In this document: positions 15,697 through 27,985 of the stretch, one piece after another
Numbering within the stretch: position 1 is the stretch's first letter
Layout of the letters: every line of letters begins with the position of its first letter
Origin: Streptococcus sanguinis
GTDB taxonomy: Bacteria > Bacillota > Bacilli > Lactobacillales > Streptococcaceae
Assembly (NCBI RefSeq): GCF_003943735.1
Contig: NZ_RJMV01000006.1
Coordinates: 39,407 to 103,406 of the forward strand
Direction: 5' to 3'
Length of the DNA stretch: 64,000 nucleotides
Notes under the pieces: generated by a model
What the model was told of the DNA's origin: nothing
The model's database searches: none
What the model saw: only the letters and a program-made list of their open reading frames with translations
Made by a program: the position numbers and the translations under genes

Positions 15697-17052
15697 TTAT
15701 TCATCCTCTCTTTTGGAAATACTTGAGAATTTATTATACTCTTTCTGGAAAATTAACTCTACTGTACCACGCGCCCCACTCCGGTTTTTCTCAATAATGA
15801 CTTCAACCTTGTTGTTGGGAATGCCTTCTTCCTCCTCACCAGCCCGATCATAATAATCATCCCGGTAAAGGAAAGCAACGATATCCGCATCCTGCTCAAT
15901 GGAACCTGATTCCCGAATATCAGACAGCACTGGTCGCTTATCCTGCCGCTGCTCTACGCCACGCGAGAGCTGACTCAGCGCAATGACCGGCACCTTGAGC
16001 TCCTTAGCCAAGATTTTCAACTGCCGGGAAATTTCCGAAACCTCTTGCTGGCGGTTTTCACGCCCAGTTCCCGTAATCAGCTGCAAATAGTCAATCAAAA
16101 CCAGCCCTAGATTCCCCGTTTCCTGGGCCAGTTTTCGAGCCCGCGAGCGAATCTCTGTAATCCGAATCCCTGGTGTATCATCGATATAGATACTAGCGTT
16201 AGCCAGATTAGCTGTCGCAATGGTATATTTTTGCCACTCTTCATCTGTCAGTTGCCCCGTACGAATGGAATGAGAATTAATCACCCCTTCTGAAGCCAGC
16301 ATCCGGTCCACCAAGCTCTCCGCCCCCATTTCCAGAGAGAAAATGGCTACAGTCTTATCCAGCTTGGTTCCGATATTCTGAGCGATATTGAGGGCAAAGG
16401 CTGTCTTTCCGACCGCTGGCCGGGCCGCCAAAATGATTAATTCTTCCTCATGCAGACCAGTCGTCATCTTGTCCAGCTCACGGTAGCCAGTCGCAATCCC
16501 AGTGATATCTGATGTCTGCAGAGACCGAGCCTCCAGATTGCCAAAGTTAAGATTCAGCACATCACGGATATTTTTAAAACCGCTGCGGTTAGCTGTTTCA
16601 CTGACATCAATCAGAGCTTTTTCAGCTCCGGCAATAATTTCCTCTGACAGACGGTCACCATCGTAGGCTTGATTGATAGACTCTGTCAGACGCGAAATCA
16701 GCCGCCTTAGAATAGCCTTTTCTGCAACGATTTTAGCATAGTATTCAGCATTGGCAGAGGTTGGCACAGAATTGACCACTTCCACCAAGTAGCTGAGACC
16801 GCCGATATTCTGCAAGTCACCCTGACTGTCTAAAATATTGCGAACAGTCGTTGCATCAATGGCATCGCCGCGGTCAGCCAAGTCAATCATAGCCTTGAAA
16901 ATCAAGCGATTGGCATACTTAAAGAAGTCAGCAGGCTCGATATACTCACGAACAAAGACCAGTTTGCTCTCATCAATGAAAATGGCTCCTAAAACGGACT
17001 GCTCCGCTAAAATATCCTGAGGCTGAGCTCGGAGTTCATCAATCTCTGCCAT
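15697..17052 (-). CDS. dnaB: Replicative DNA helicase DnaB
   Basis: 451 residues. The N-terminal primase-interacting domain begins LRAQPQDILAEQSVLGAIF. The RecA-like domain has Walker A ARPAVGKTAFALN (about residue 210), Walker B LVLIDYLQLI and the LSQLSRGVEQR loop. It unwinds DNA at the fork as a hexamer. Ordered with rplI and gdpP upstream, as in other streptococci. Confidence 0.97.
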   Translation of the reverse strand: MAEIDELRAQPQDILAEQSVLGAIFIDESKLVFVREYIEPADFFKYANRLIFKAMIDLADRGDAIDATTVRNILDSQGDLQNIGGLSYLVEVVNSVPTSANAEYYAKIVAEKAILRRLISRLTESINQAYDGDRLSEEIIAGAEKALIDVSETANRSGFKNIRDVLNLNFGNLEARSLQTSDITGIATGYRELDKMTTGLHEEELIILAARPAVGKTAFALNIAQNIGTKLDKTVAIFSLEMGAESLVDRMLASEGVINSHSIRTGQLTDEEWQKYTIATANLANASIYIDDTPGIRITEIRSRARKLAQETGNLGLVLIDYLQLITGTGRENRQQEVSEISRQLKILAKELKVPVIALSQLSRGVEQRQDKRPVLSDIRESGSIEQDADIVAFLYRDDYYDRAGEEEEGIPNNKVEVIIEKNRSGARGTVELIFQKEYNKFSSISKREDE

Positions 17053-17078
17053 CGGTAAATCCTTCCTTCAAATCACTA

Positions 17079-17531
17079 TTATCCTTCTTTAACCCGCAAA
17101 CGAATCACCCCAGTTATATCCTGATAAATTTTCACTGGAACATCGATCAGACCAATGGAGCGAATCGGTGAGTCCACCTTAATATGGCGCTTGTCAATTT
17201 TAATGCCAAACTGCTTCTGCAGCTCTTCTGCTATTTTCTTGCTGGTAATAGAGCCAAAGGTGCGGCCGTCCGGACCAACTTTTTCAGTAAATTCAACAAG
17301 AGTAGCTTCTTCTGCTAACTTAGCTTTAATAGCCTGAGCTTCTGCCACTAGTTCAGCGTGGGCTTTTTCTTCAGACTTTTGCTTACCGCGCAGCTCACCG
17401 ATAGCCTGCGCTGTTGCTTCCTTGGCTAAATTTTTCTTAATCAGAAAATTTTGAGCATAGCCAGTCGGCATTTCCTTGATTTCGCCTTTTTTGCCCTTGC
17501 CTTTTACATCTGCTAAAAAAATTACTTTCAT
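17079..17531 (-). CDS. rplI: 50S ribosomal protein L9
   Basis: 150 residues: [20 protein letters not shown] and [13 protein letters not shown] form the N-terminal rRNA-binding domain, then a long helix and the C-terminal domain. Its ATG overlaps the stop of gdpP by 4 bp. Confidence 0.97.
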   Translation of the reverse strand: MKVIFLADVKGKGKKGEIKEMPTGYAQNFLIKKNLAKEATAQAIGELRGKQKSEEKAHAELVAEAQAIKAKLAEEATLVEFTEKVGPDGRTFGSITSKKIAEELQKQFGIKIDKRHIKVDSPIRSIGLIDVPVKIYQDITGVIRLRVKEG

Positions 17532-19519
17532 CCTTTTTTCTCCTCGTCTATTATTACTTCCTCTTTAATGACTTGGTCCATAATTTCTTGATTCAGCGAC
17601 TGAAGGACCTCAGAAACTGTTTTACCTTCAATTTGAGCTGCCGCCAGATTGAAATGGCCGCCACCGCCCAGCTTTTCCATAATTCGCTGAACATTGATCT
17701 TGCTACGACTGCGAGCCGAAATAGACACATAACCTTTGGTATTCTTGCTCACGACAAAAGTTGCTTCAATTCCTGACATAGAGAGCATGGTATCAGCTGC
17801 CTTACTGATGACAACTGTATCATAAGTGTTCTCTTCTGGACCAGCTGCTACAATGACATTAGGCAAAATCTTCTTGCCGTTTAAAATCAGCTCATTAATC
17901 GCACGATATTCCTCAAAATTCGTAGCGGAAATATCCTGAATCACAACACTGTCACTGCCTCGAGTCCGCAGATAGCTGGCCACATCAAAGGTCCGACTGG
18001 TGACTCGAGATGAAAATCCTTTGGTGTCAAGCATAATCCCCGCCATGAGAATGCTGGCTTGCATCTTACTGAGACGATTCTTTTTAGAATTCTGGAACTG
18101 AATCAGCTCCGTTACCAACTCACTGGCACTGCTAGCCCCACTTTCGATATAGGCAATCACAGCATTTTCCGGAAAATCTTCATCACGGCGATGGTGGTCG
18201 ACTACGATAATCTGACTGAATTGATCAAAGAAATCCTTAGACAGCGTCAGAGATATCTTGGAGTGGTCAACCATAATCAAGAGCGAACGATTGGTCACCA
18301 TATTTACTGCTTCAGAAAGCGGCACCAGATAGTCAGCCCCTTCCTGCTGGAGCTTTGCAATGGAGCGCTCAATATCAGAAGCCATCTGAGACGGATCATA
18401 GACCACATAAGCTTTCTCGATGATATTACTAGCAAAAAGCTGCATACCAAGAGAAGAACCCAAGGCATCCATATCCAGATTTTTATGTCCGACTACAAAG
18501 ACCTGATCCACACTTTTAATCTTATCGGAGATCGCAGTCATCATAGCCCGAGTACGGGTGCGCGTCCGCTTAACAGCTGACGCCGTTCCTCCACCAAAGA
18601 AGATTGGGTTCATATTGTCATTATTTTCTTTGACGACAGCTTGATCCCCGCCCCGAACTTCAGCTAAGTTGAGGTTAAGCAGGGCAACCCTACCGATTTC
18701 ATCATGATTGCCATCACCATAAGAAAAGCCCATACTGAGTGTCAGTGACAGCTCTCGATTTTTAGCTTCCGTTCGGAATTGATCAATGATAGAAAATTTA
18801 TTTTCCATTAGCTGTTCCAGGACTGTGTAATCGGTAAAAAGATAGAACCGATCCATGCCAACCCGACGGTAAAACATATGAAACTGCTCAGAAAATTCTG
18901 CTACGAAGTTGGCCACAAAGCTATTGATATGACTGATATCCGTGTCTGAAACAACATCTTCCAAATCATCATAATTATCCACCGAGATAATCCCGATTAC
19001 CGGGCGCGTTGTTACCAGACCAACAGTGGCTTCGTATTCATTGGATGCATCAAAAAAATAAAACACACTGGATGCACGGTCCAAGTAAACCGAATATTTC
19101 TTGTCTCCAACCGTAGCATAATGACCAGAGTCTGAATAAGCAGCCTTCATGATATTCTTGAGCATATCAGCATCAAAATCACCATCTTCGGTTGTAAAAA
19201 TCAGTTCCGCATAGGGATTAAACCACTCTACATCACCATTATCTTCACTGATTTTAATGACACCAACTGGCATCTTATCCAGCAAGGAAGCGAGGCTTCC
19301 TTCTGCTTGATGATTGACATAATGAATCTGCTCAATCTCATCTAGCTCGGATACTCTCTGTTGCTGGATAAAAAGCACAATCAAAAGAGCCAGCACAAGC
19401 ATGAGAGCAGCTAGCATGGCCAAACTATCACCAAAAAGCCTCAGACAGATGGCTAAGATTATAAAGGAAATTAGACCCGCCATCGCCAAGTGAATTGGGG
19501 CAAAACGAAATTTTCTCAT
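17528..19519 (-). CDS. gdpP: Cyclic-di-AMP phosphodiesterase GdpP (DHH family)
   Basis: 663 residues. Two N-terminal membrane segments (to about residue 55), a PAS-like domain, a degenerate GGDEF domain (about 175-300) and a DHH/DHHA1 phosphodiesterase domain. Visible motifs are [27 protein letters not shown] and the C-terminal [12 protein letters not shown]. GdpP hydrolyses c-di-AMP and so affects wall and potassium homeostasis. Two adjacent ATGs (19522 and 19519) are possible; the second has better spacing from AGAGG. Forms an operon with rplI and dnaB. Confidence 0.95.
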   Translation of the reverse strand: MRKFRFAPIHLAMAGLISFIILAICLRLFGDSLAMLAALMLVLALLIVLFIQQQRVSELDEIEQIHYVNHQAEGSLASLLDKMPVGVIKISEDNGDVEWFNPYAELIFTTEDGDFDADMLKNIMKAAYSDSGHYATVGDKKYSVYLDRASSVFYFFDASNEYEATVGLVTTRPVIGIISVDNYDDLEDVVSDTDISHINSFVANFVAEFSEQFHMFYRRVGMDRFYLFTDYTVLEQLMENKFSIIDQFRTEAKNRELSLTLSMGFSYGDGNHDEIGRVALLNLNLAEVRGGDQAVVKENNDNMNPIFFGGGTASAVKRTRTRTRAMMTAISDKIKSVDQVFVVGHKNLDMDALGSSLGMQLFASNIIEKAYVVYDPSQMASDIERSIAKLQQEGADYLVPLSEAVNMVTNRSLLIMVDHSKISLTLSKDFFDQFSQIIVVDHHRRDEDFPENAVIAYIESGASSASELVTELIQFQNSKKNRLSKMQASILMAGIMLDTKGFSSRVTSRTFDVASYLRTRGSDSVVIQDISATNFEEYRAINELILNGKKILPNVIVAAGPEENTYDTVVISKAADTMLSMSGIEATFVVSKNTKGYVSISARSRSKINVQRIMEKLGGGGHFNLAAAQIEGKTVSEVLQSLNQEIMDQVIKEEVIIDEEKKG

Positions 19520-19612
19520 CATAGACCTCTTATTCCGCCATTTTACCATAAATCCTAGAAAAAAGCGAATTTCTCCCAATAAGTAAAGCATTTAAGAAGG
19601 GTAAAGAAAGCG

Positions 19613-19674
19613 AAAAACAGCCTTTCAAAGTTTACAACGTTGTAAACCTCTTGTAAATTTACACAAAAAGGCTG
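19613..19674 (-). terminator. Composite terminator after mnmG containing two internal palindromes
   Basis: The outer stem AAAGGCTG/CAGCCTTT (19667-19674 with 19618-19625) is followed on the minus strand by TTTTT. Nested inside are two independent palindromes, GTTTACAACGTTGTAAAC (19630-19647) and TGTAAATTTACA (19652-19663), giving a cloverleaf-like shape. Confidence 0.65.
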
Positions 19675-19706
19675 CTTCCCAAAGGAAACTAAGCCTTTTA
19701 CAAGAG

Positions 19707-21614
19707 TTACTTCGCTTGATTTTTAGAAATGCTTCTAGACTTGCCTTCTAAGTAAACCATCAAAATGGAAATATCTGCTGGATTGACACCAGAAATACGA
19801 CTAGCCTGACCAATTGTTTCTGGATTGATTTTCTTAAACTTCTGTCGCGCTTCAGTCGCAATCGAGTCAATATCATCCCAGTCAATATTAGCTGGAATCC
19901 GCTTCTCTTCCATGCGCTTCATCTTTTCAACCTGATCAAGAGCTTTAGAAATATAGCCTTCGTACTTAATCTCTGTCTCAATTAGCTCGATAATCTTTTC
20001 ATCAAGCTCCTCTGCCGCCGGACCAATGAACTGAACTACATCTTGGTAAGACACTTCCGGACGCCGCATAAATTCTTTGGCAGTTACTGCATCTGTCAGA
20101 GGCTTAAAGCCTAGCGCTTCTACCTTAGCGTTTGTTTCCTTAACAGGCTTTAGTTTGATAGATTCCAAACGCTTCATCTCGTTGTCAAATTGATTCTTTT
20201 TAATCTCGAAACGAGCCCAACGCTCATCATCTACCAGACCAATTTCTCGTCCTATCTCTGTCAAACGCATATCGGCATTGTCGTGGCGGAGAATCAGACG
20301 GTACTCAGCTCGACTAGTCAAGAGTCGATAAGGTTCTACCGTCCCTTTAGTGACCAAATCATCAATCATGACTCCAATATAACCATCACTACGCTTCAAA
20401 ATCAACTCTGGCTTACCTTGGGTTTTCAAGGCCGCATTAATCCCAGCGATAATTCCTTGACCAGCAGCTTCTTCGTAACCAGAAGTCCCATTGGTCTGAC
20501 CTGCTGTAAAGAGCCCTGAAATTTTCTTAGTTTCCAAGGTTGCCCGTAACTGATGAGGCATAATCATATCGTACTCAATGGCATAGCCTGTCCGCATCAT
20601 CTCAGCATTTTCAAGACCTTTGATAGAGTGAACCAAGTCCTTCTGTACATCTTCTGGCAGACTTGTTGATAGCCCCTGTACATAAACTTCTTCTGTATCA
20701 CGTCCCTCAGGCTCTAAGAAAAGCTGGTGGCGTTCCTTGTCTGCAAAACGGACAATCTTATCCTCAATAGACGGGCAATAGCGTGGCCCCACTCCCTTGA
20801 CTACTCCTGAAAACATAGGCGCCCGATGCAGGTTATTTTGGATAATCTCATGACTTTCCGCATTGGTATAAGTCAACCAGCAAGGAACTTGATCTTTCAC
20901 ATAGTCCTCATCTCGAGATGTGTAAGAGAAATGATTGGCCTTTTCATCACCTGGCTGAATCTCGGTTACATCATAATTGATAGATGATGCCTTGACACGC
21001 GGAGGCGTTCCAGTTTTAAAACGACCAATTTCAAAACCTAGATCCCGCAGGTTATCTGCTAAAGGAATGGCAGCCAGACTGTGGTTAGGGCCTGATGAAT
21101 ACTTGAGATCACCAATGATAATTTCTCCTCGCAAGGCTGTTCCAGTCGTAACAATGACAGCTTTAGCCGCATACTCCTGATGGGTCGCTGTCTTAACCCC
21201 AATTACCTTACCATCTTCTACCAAGATTTCATTAATCATAGTTTGCCGCAAGGTCAGATTTTCTTGATTTTCGACAGTCTTCCGCATTTCTTTGGAGTAG
21301 ACTTCCTTATCCGCCTGCGCCCGAAGAGCCCGCACTGCCGGACCTTTTCCAGTGTTCAGCATTTTCATCTGAATATAGCTCTTGTCAATATTCTTTGCCA
21401 TCTCACCGCCCAAAGCATCTACTTCACGGACAACAATCCCTTTAGCAGATCCTCCGATAGATGGATTGCAGGGCATAAAAGCCAGCATCTCAATATTGAG
21501 GGTTGCCAGCAGAACTTTACAGCCCATTCGACTGGCAGCCAGAGACGCCTCAACTCCTGCGTGGCCTGCCCCAATCACGACAATATCATAACTTTCAGTA
21601 AAATTGTATGTCAT
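19707..21614 (-). CDS. mnmG: tRNA uridine-5-carboxymethylaminomethyl modification enzyme MnmG
   Basis: 635 residues. FAD-binding [16 protein letters not shown] at the N-terminus, then [32 protein letters not shown] and a helical C-terminal domain that contacts MnmE and tRNA. With MnmE it installs the cmnm group at U34. Ribosome site GAGG. Separated from gdpP by its own terminator. Confidence 0.97.
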   Translation of the reverse strand: MTYNFTESYDIVVIGAGHAGVEASLAASRMGCKVLLATLNIEMLAFMPCNPSIGGSAKGIVVREVDALGGEMAKNIDKSYIQMKMLNTGKGPAVRALRAQADKEVYSKEMRKTVENQENLTLRQTMINEILVEDGKVIGVKTATHQEYAAKAVIVTTGTALRGEIIIGDLKYSSGPNHSLAAIPLADNLRDLGFEIGRFKTGTPPRVKASSINYDVTEIQPGDEKANHFSYTSRDEDYVKDQVPCWLTYTNAESHEIIQNNLHRAPMFSGVVKGVGPRYCPSIEDKIVRFADKERHQLFLEPEGRDTEEVYVQGLSTSLPEDVQKDLVHSIKGLENAEMMRTGYAIEYDMIMPHQLRATLETKKISGLFTAGQTNGTSGYEEAAGQGIIAGINAALKTQGKPELILKRSDGYIGVMIDDLVTKGTVEPYRLLTSRAEYRLILRHDNADMRLTEIGREIGLVDDERWARFEIKKNQFDNEMKRLESIKLKPVKETNAKVEALGFKPLTDAVTAKEFMRRPEVSYQDVVQFIGPAAEELDEKIIELIETEIKYEGYISKALDQVEKMKRMEEKRIPANIDWDDIDSIATEARQKFKKINPETIGQASRISGVNPADISILMVYLEGKSRSISKNQAK

Positions 21615-21752
21615 TTTCTTTTTTCCTCATTTTTTCACCAAAAAAGGCCAAGTCTCTAGAAGTGCAGGACAAAAAAGCCTGCAACATCCATGAGCTTTGA
21701 CCATCATAGGTATTGCTTATCTTATTGTAGCAGATTGAGCTGAATTGTCAAT

Positions 21753-22942
<1,190 letters not shown>

Positions 22943-23172
22943 CTTGAGCAAGGCCTATTATAGCACGAAAGGACTAGGAAAACAAATCAGAAATTTAACT
23001 AAATTTATTAACTGTAAATTATGTTTACAACTTTGTAAATATATTGATTTTCTCACTTACTTTCCTATCTAACGAAATTTTATAATATCTACTTTTAATT
23101 CATTTAAAAAATCAGCAGAAAGCCCTTAACTTTGTTATAATGAAAATAATAAATAAGCTGCAAGGAGAAATC

Positions 23173-23844
23173 ATGACTTCACTAAGATTTCAATCTGTTT
23201 TTGATATTATTGGACCTGTGATGATAGGCCCATCAAGCAGCCATACAGCAGGCGCCGTCCGTATTGGAAAAATTGTCTCCTCTATTTTTAATGATGAGCC
23301 AACAGAAGTAGAATTCCAGCTCTTTAACTCTTTTGCCAAAACTTACCGAGGTCACGGAACTGACTTAGCTCTTGTAGCAGGGATTTTAGGTATGGATACA
23401 GATGATCCAGAGATTCCTAACAGCCTTGAAATCGCCTATAAACGCGGTATCAAGATTGTCTGGACGATTCAAAAGGATAGCAATGCACCCCACCCAAATA
23501 CGACAAAGATTACAATCAAAAATGACCATAAAACAATCACTGTGACTGGAGTCTCTATCGGTGGCGGCAACATTCAAGTAACAGAGTTGAATGGTTTTTC
23601 AGTATCTCTGAGCATGAATACTCCGACCATCATTATTGTCCACCAGGATGTCCCAGGTATGATTGCCCATGTCACCGAAGCTCTGTCACGCTACAATATC
23701 AATATAGCTCAGATGAATGTTACACGTGAGAAGGCTGGAGAAAAAGCAATTATGATTATTGAAGTTGACAGCCGTAGCTGTGAGGAAGCCATCGATGAAA
23801 TTCGCAATATTCCTCATCTGCACAATGTGAATTTCTTTAAGTAG
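23173..23844 (+). CDS. sdaAB: L-serine dehydratase, iron-sulfur-dependent, beta subunit
   Basis: 223 residues from ATG 23173, which has the ribosome site AAGGAG; an upstream in-frame ATG overlaps the promoter. The N-terminal domain carries FDIIGPVMIGPSSSHTAGAV, the conserved SSSHTxG motif. The C-terminal ACT domain (about residues 150-220: TIIIVHQDVPGMIAHVTEAL) probably senses serine. Extended -10 TGTTATAAT ends at 23141. With the alpha subunit it deaminates serine to pyruvate. Confidence 0.95.
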   Translation: MTSLRFQSVFDIIGPVMIGPSSSHTAGAVRIGKIVSSIFNDEPTEVEFQLFNSFAKTYRGHGTDLALVAGILGMDTDDPEIPNSLEIAYKRGIKIVWTIQKDSNAPHPNTTKITIKNDHKTITVTGVSIGGGNIQVTELNGFSVSLSMNTPTIIIVHQDVPGMIAHVTEALSRYNINIAQMNVTREKAGEKAIMIIEVDSRSCEEAIDEIRNIPHLHNVNFFK

Positions 23845-23852
23845 GAGAAAAT

Positions 23853-24725
23853 ATGTTTTATTCCATCAAAGAATTAGTAGAGCAAGCCGACCTAGATTAC
23901 CAAGGAAATGTTGCTGAATTGATGATTGCTACCGAGTATGAATTAACTGGTCGTGAAAGAGATGAAATCCTGCGACTGATGGGTCGCAATCTGGAAGTCA
24001 TGAAAGCCTCTGTCCTTCTTGGACTTGATGAGAGTAAGTCTCGCAGCGGATTGACTGGCGGAGACGCAGCAAAACTTGACCACTATATCCAGTCAGGAAA
24101 AACTTTATCAGACCACACTGTGCTAACTGCTGCAAAAAATGCTATTGCTGTCAATGAGCATAATGCTAAAATGGGTTTAGTTTGTGCAACACCTACTGCC
24201 GGCAGCGCTGGCTGTCTGCCGGCTGTTCTTACATCAGCCATTGAAAAATTAGGACTCTCAGAAGAAGAACAGCTAAACTTTCTATTAGCTGCAGGCGCTT
24301 TTGGCCTAGTTATTGCCAATAATGCCTCAATTTCGGGTGCTGAAGGTGGCTGTCAAGCTGAGGTTGGCTCCGCTTCTGCTATGAGTGCAGCTGCTTTAGT
24401 TCTAGCTGCTGGAGGTTCACCTTTTCAAGCCAGTCAAGCTATTTGTTTTGTCATTAAAAACATGCTGGGTTTGATTTGCGATCCAGTAGCTGGTCTAGTG
24501 GAGGTGCCTTGTGTCAAGCGAAATGCTATGGGAGCCAGTTACGCCTTTATTGCAGCTGATATGGCTCTTGCGGGAATCGAATCTAAAATTCCTGTTGACG
24601 AAGTCATTGATGCTATGTATCAAGTTGGGTCAAGTCTGCCTACTGCTTTCAGAGAAACAGCTGAAGGCGGCCTAGCTACAACACCTACAGGCCGCAGACT
24701 TTCAAAAGAAATCTTTGGAGAATAA
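23853..24725 (+). CDS. sdaAA: L-serine dehydratase, iron-sulfur-dependent, alpha subunit
   Basis: 290 residues. The Cys residues in VCATPTAGSAGCLPAV, GLICDPVAGLVEVPCVKRN and related blocks are the 4Fe-4S ligands. Starts 8 bp after the beta subunit with the ribosome site AGGAG; one operon. Confidence 0.95.
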   Translation: MFYSIKELVEQADLDYQGNVAELMIATEYELTGRERDEILRLMGRNLEVMKASVLLGLDESKSRSGLTGGDAAKLDHYIQSGKTLSDHTVLTAAKNAIAVNEHNAKMGLVCATPTAGSAGCLPAVLTSAIEKLGLSEEEQLNFLLAAGAFGLVIANNASISGAEGGCQAEVGSASAMSAAALVLAAGGSPFQASQAICFVIKNMLGLICDPVAGLVEVPCVKRNAMGASYAFIAADMALAGIESKIPVDEVIDAMYQVGSSLPTAFRETAEGGLATTPTGRRLSKEIFGE

Positions 24726-24726
24726 C

Positions 24727-24744
24727 CTTGACAAATTTGTCAAG
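24727..24744. repeat. Perfect 18-bp palindrome after sdaAA
   Basis: CTTGACAAATTTGTCAAG starts 1 bp after the sdaAA stop. No T-run follows, so it is not a usual terminator; an operator for the following HAD gene is possible. Confidence 0.6.
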
Positions 24745-24776
24745 TAGATTTACTAGATAGTAAACAAGGAGACAAG

Positions 24777-25424
24777 ATGAGTCATTTGAAATATATCTTC
24801 TTTGATTTGGATGGAACTCTAGTTGACAGTTCAAAGGGCATCCAAGAATCCTTTGAATACAGCTTCAAACAACTTGGAAAAGAGTGCCCTGAAGAAAGTA
24901 TTATAAAAAGTTTTATGGGGCCGCCTCTGGAAGTAAGCTTCGCCTCTGTTCTTGAAGAAAGCCAAGTTCCAGAAGCGATTAACTATTACCGCAGCTTCTA
25001 TAAGGAAAAAGGCATCTGGAATGTCCGCCTCTATGAGAGGATACCAGAATTGCTGACACAGTTAAAAGAAGCTGGTTATCAGATTTATGTAACAACGAGT
25101 AAGAATCAACCCACAGCACAAGATTTATTAGCAAATCTAGCTATCTCTGAGCAATTTGATGATATTTTTGGCTCACTGCCAGATTCATTTCACAAAGCAG
25201 ATGTTCTGCGTCGAGCTCTGCAAACACTAGATGCAAATCCAGAAGAAACCATAATTATAGGCGATACAAAGTTTGATATAATTGGCGGTAAAGAAGTAGG
25301 AATCTCAACTCTGGGAGTCCTTTGGGGCTTTGGCAACCAAAAAGAGTTACTAGAAAACGGAGCAGATTTGCTGGCTAATTCTCCCAAGCACATTTTAAAA
25401 ATATTGAACGAACACTTTTCATAA
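24777..25424 (+). CDS. HAD family hydrolase (phosphoglycolate phosphatase-like)
   Basis: 215 residues. Motif I YIFFDLDGTLVDSS, motif II VTTSKNQP, the Lys of FHKADVL and motif IV IIIGDTKFDIIGG. A helical cap lies between motifs I and II, making it a HAD-IA phosphatase of the Gph/PgmB type. The substrate is not predictable. Ribosome site AAGGAG; preceded by an 18-bp palindrome. Confidence 0.88.
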   Translation: MSHLKYIFFDLDGTLVDSSKGIQESFEYSFKQLGKECPEESIIKSFMGPPLEVSFASVLEESQVPEAINYYRSFYKEKGIWNVRLYERIPELLTQLKEAGYQIYVTTSKNQPTAQDLLANLAISEQFDDIFGSLPDSFHKADVLRRALQTLDANPEETIIIGDTKFDIIGGKEVGISTLGVLWGFGNQKELLENGADLLANSPKHILKILNEHFS

Positions 25425-25515
25425 CTTTACACATTTGTCGATCTAGATAAGATTGTTCCCTTTAAATCTTTATCTACACTATCATTTTCTGCTTATAAAT
25501 TGTCAACTTTATGTA

Positions 25516-25550
25516 AACCAAAAAACCACAGAAATCTGTGGTTTTTTTAT
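25516..25550. terminator. Bidirectional terminator between HAD and LysM genes
   Basis: AAAAACCACAGA-AA-TCTGTGGTTTTT followed by TTATTT; A-rich on the other side, so it serves both convergent genes. Confidence 0.88.
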
Positions 25551-25557
25551 TTCTATC

Positions 25558-26148
25558 TTAGTAGCCCCAAGCTGAAAGTCCTTGAGCACTGTAGGCACTA
25601 TATGCTGATTGGATTTGATCATCAACAGTAGCCGTTGATCCCCAACCTGGCATCGTTTGGAAAAGACCACTAGCACCAGATGCGTTGTAAGCATCTACTT
25701 GACCATTTGATTCACGAGCAATGATAGCTTCCCAAGTTGATGCAGGAACACCTGTCATTTCTGCCATACGTGATGCTGCATAAGAGCCAGTTGCACCAGC
25801 AGTATTACCATTGCTAAGTACAAGGCCTCCTGATGTTGCTGCTGAATTAGCTGTTGCTGCAGGTGCTGCATAATTATTTACGGGAGTTGCAGTTGCTGCT
25901 ACGCTTGTTTCAGACGTTTTGGCACTATTTCCAAGTTCCAAGATTTGACCAACACGGATGTGATTTGGATCTGCAATCTTGTTTAACTCTACTAATTTCT
26001 CAAGAGTTGTATTTTTTTCGTTAGCAATAGCTGATAAAGTATCACCGGCTTCAACTGTATAGGTTTCAGCATTCGCAATACCTGAAACCAAGAAAGCCGC
26101 TGCAGCGACTGCACCTGTTAAAGTCCATTTTGCTGTTTTTTTGTTCAT
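25558..26148 (-). CDS. Secreted LysM-domain protein with lysozyme-like C-terminus
   Basis: 196 residues. A signal peptide ends at IANAETY (cleavage after ANA, about residue 27). One LysM domain (about 28-75: [17 protein letters not shown] ... [10 protein letters not shown]) binds peptidoglycan. An Ala/Thr/Asn linker leads to a transglycosylase-like domain with the catalytic-type Glu in [28 protein letters not shown], ending QGLSAWGY. This resembles aggregation-promoting-factor/IsaA-type secreted proteins. It probably trims or remodels the wall. A WalR-like box lies upstream. Confidence 0.88.
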   Translation of the reverse strand: MNKKTAKWTLTGAVAAAAFLVSGIANAETYTVEAGDTLSAIANEKNTTLEKLVELNKIADPNHIRVGQILELGNSAKTSETSVAATATPVNNYAAPAATANSAATSGGLVLSNGNTAGATGSYAASRMAEMTGVPASTWEAIIARESNGQVDAYNASGASGLFQTMPGWGSTATVDDQIQSAYSAYSAQGLSAWGY

Positions 26149-26196
26149 TAAAAAGTAATTCTCCTTTCGGTGATAATACTATCTTACACATAAAAT

Positions 26197-26213
26197 ATTA
26201 CCAAAAAGTTACA
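26197..26213 (-). promoter_or_regulatory. Candidate WalR (VicR) box upstream of the LysM gene
   Basis: On the minus strand TGTAAC-N5-GGTAAT, one base from the TGTWAH-N5-TGTWAH consensus. WalRK controls secreted murein hydrolases in streptococci, which fits the target gene. Confidence 0.5.
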
Positions 26214-26358
26214 TTACCAAGTCAAACGTTACAAGAACATTTAGTTTAGACATTAAAAACAGACTTTTAGAGCTTTTTTGCCAAATATTTTCTTTGATCA
26301 AGTAAAAAATAGACAACTTTAACTTATACTATTCTCTAAAAACACTTTAAACAGCAGG

Positions 26359-27153
26359 TCAGTTTTTCAATATATAAAGCAGAATACCTAATATAAATAA
26401 GCTAATAATAGCCAAGCTGTCATTTCTTTTCCATGCCAAACGGCGAAAACGTGTCCGACCTTCACCTCCATTATAGCCGCGCGCTTCCATGGCAATAGCT
26501 AGAGCATCTGCCCTTTTAAAACTGGAAGCAAATAAAGGGATTAGAATGGGAATAATAGATTTAATCTTTTGAATGATTTTTCCCTCACCGAAGTCAACAC
26601 CACGCGCCCTCTGGGCGTTCATAATCCGAGTAGTATCATCCATTAAAGTTGGAACGAAACGTAAGCTCATAGAAAGCATCAGGCCAATCTCATGTGCTGG
26701 CACCTTGAAAACCTTCAGAGGCTTCAGCAAAGACTCCACGGCATCAGACAAGCTTAAGGGGGTCGTTGTCAGAGTCAGAAGAGTAGAAAAGAAAATAATC
26801 AGAATAAAGCGGCTAAAAATGATGCCAGCCTGTGACAGTCCTGCTTCTGTAATTCTGAAAAAAGCAAACTGAAAAATTGTAGCGCCTCCTGAGGTCAAAA
26901 ACAGCTGGAACAAGGTAGTAAAAGCTATGATAAAAACCATGGACTGGATACCCTTTAAAAAGAACTTCAAAGGAACCTTGGACAGCAAGACCAAACTAAA
27001 AACAAAAACAAACAACAGCAGATTGGTCACAAGATTATTAGCCCAGAAAATTAATAGAATAAAAAGAAACATCGCCAGCAACTTGCTCCGCGGATCCAAA
27101 CGATGGATGATTGAATTTCCGGGAATATAGCGACCTAAAATCAACTTATCCAT
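26359..27153 (-). CDS. ecfT: ECF transporter transmembrane protein EcfT
   Basis: 264 residues from ATG 27153 (ribosome site AAGGAG). The N-terminal [20 protein letters not shown] block and the coupling motifs [11 protein letters not shown] and [11 protein letters not shown] identify EcfT. It links vitamin-binding S components to the EcfA1/A2 ATPases. Overlaps ecfA2 by 8 bp. Confidence 0.95.
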   Translation of the reverse strand: MDKLILGRYIPGNSIIHRLDPRSKLLAMFLFILLIFWANNLVTNLLLFVFVFSLVLLSKVPLKFFLKGIQSMVFIIAFTTLFQLFLTSGGATIFQFAFFRITEAGLSQAGIIFSRFILIIFFSTLLTLTTTPLSLSDAVESLLKPLKVFKVPAHEIGLMLSMSLRFVPTLMDDTTRIMNAQRARGVDFGEGKIIQKIKSIIPILIPLFASSFKRADALAIAMEARGYNGGEGRTRFRRLAWKRNDSLAIISLFILGILLYILKN

Positions 27154-27985
27154 GCAAGATCTCCTTGAATTCTTCAATTGTAATAGGATAATGCGAGAAA
27201 TTCATCCCTTTCTCCGCCAATTCGTGTGCAAATTTTGTAATCTTAGGAACACCCAATTGAATACTCTCCATAAAATCAAGATCCTGAAAGACCTGAGCAG
27301 GCTGACCGCTCTTGACGACTCTGCCCTTATCTAAAACATAGACTGTATCAGCGAAGTTGGCTACATCATCCATTAGGTGAGTTACCAAAACAATGGTCAT
27401 ACCGGCACGATGCAGCTCTTCAAAAAGCCTCATCAGTTCTTTTCGACCGGATGGATCAAGCCCTGCTGTCGGCTCATCCAAAACCAAGATATCAGGTTCC
27501 ATGGCTAATATACCAGCGATAGCCACCCTGCGCATCTGGCCACCAGAAAGTTCGAAAGGACTGCGATTAAACAAATCCTCAGAAATTCCGACTAAGTGCA
27601 GCTTTTCACGCGCCAAAGCTTCGGCTTCTTCCTTAGAAACACCAAAATTCTGAGGGCCAAAAGCCACATCTTTCAAAACTGTTTCATCAAAAACTTGACT
27701 TTCCGGAAATTGAAAGACTAGACCGACCTTCTTGCGCACCTGTTTAATGTCTTTATTGACAGAATCAGCCGTGATGACTGTACTGCCTACTTCAACACTG
27801 CCTTGATTAGGAACTAGCAAGCCATTTAAAAGCTGGAGGATTGTTGACTTACCGCTGCCAGTATGCCCGATAAGAGCTGTATAACTGCCGGATTTTATCT
27901 CCAAATCCACTCCAAAAAGCGCTGGTCCCTCAAAAGGGGTGCCAGCTTGATAAGTATAACTTACGTTTTTGAGAGTAATGCCCAT
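27146..27985 (-). CDS. ecfA2: ECF transporter ATP-binding protein EcfA2
   Basis: 279 residues. Walker [11 protein letters not shown]-loop [14 protein letters not shown], signature [13 protein letters not shown] and Walker [13 protein letters not shown]. The FPE Q-loop and the length place it as the second ATPase. Overlaps ecfA1 by 25 bp. Confidence 0.95.
   Translation of the reverse strand: MGITLKNVSYTYQAGTPFEGPALFGVDLEIKSGSYTALIGHTGSGKSTILQLLNGLLVPNQGSVEVGSTVITADSVNKDIKQVRKKVGLVFQFPESQVFDETVLKDVAFGPQNFGVSKEEAEALAREKLHLVGISEDLFNRSPFELSGGQMRRVAIAGILAMEPDILVLDEPTAGLDPSGRKELMRLFEELHRAGMTIVLVTHLMDDVANFADTVYVLDKGRVVKSGQPAQVFQDLDFMESIQLGVPKITKFAHELAEKGMNFSHYPITIEEFKEILHG

Noticed and set aside
19630..19647. 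CopY operator
   Set aside because: GTTTACAACGTTGTAAAC has four bases between TACA and TGTA; CopY needs TACA-N2-TGTA.
21662..21684. Terminator between mnmA and mnmG
   Set aside because: TGCAGG/CCTGCA stem is short and no T-run follows on the minus strand.
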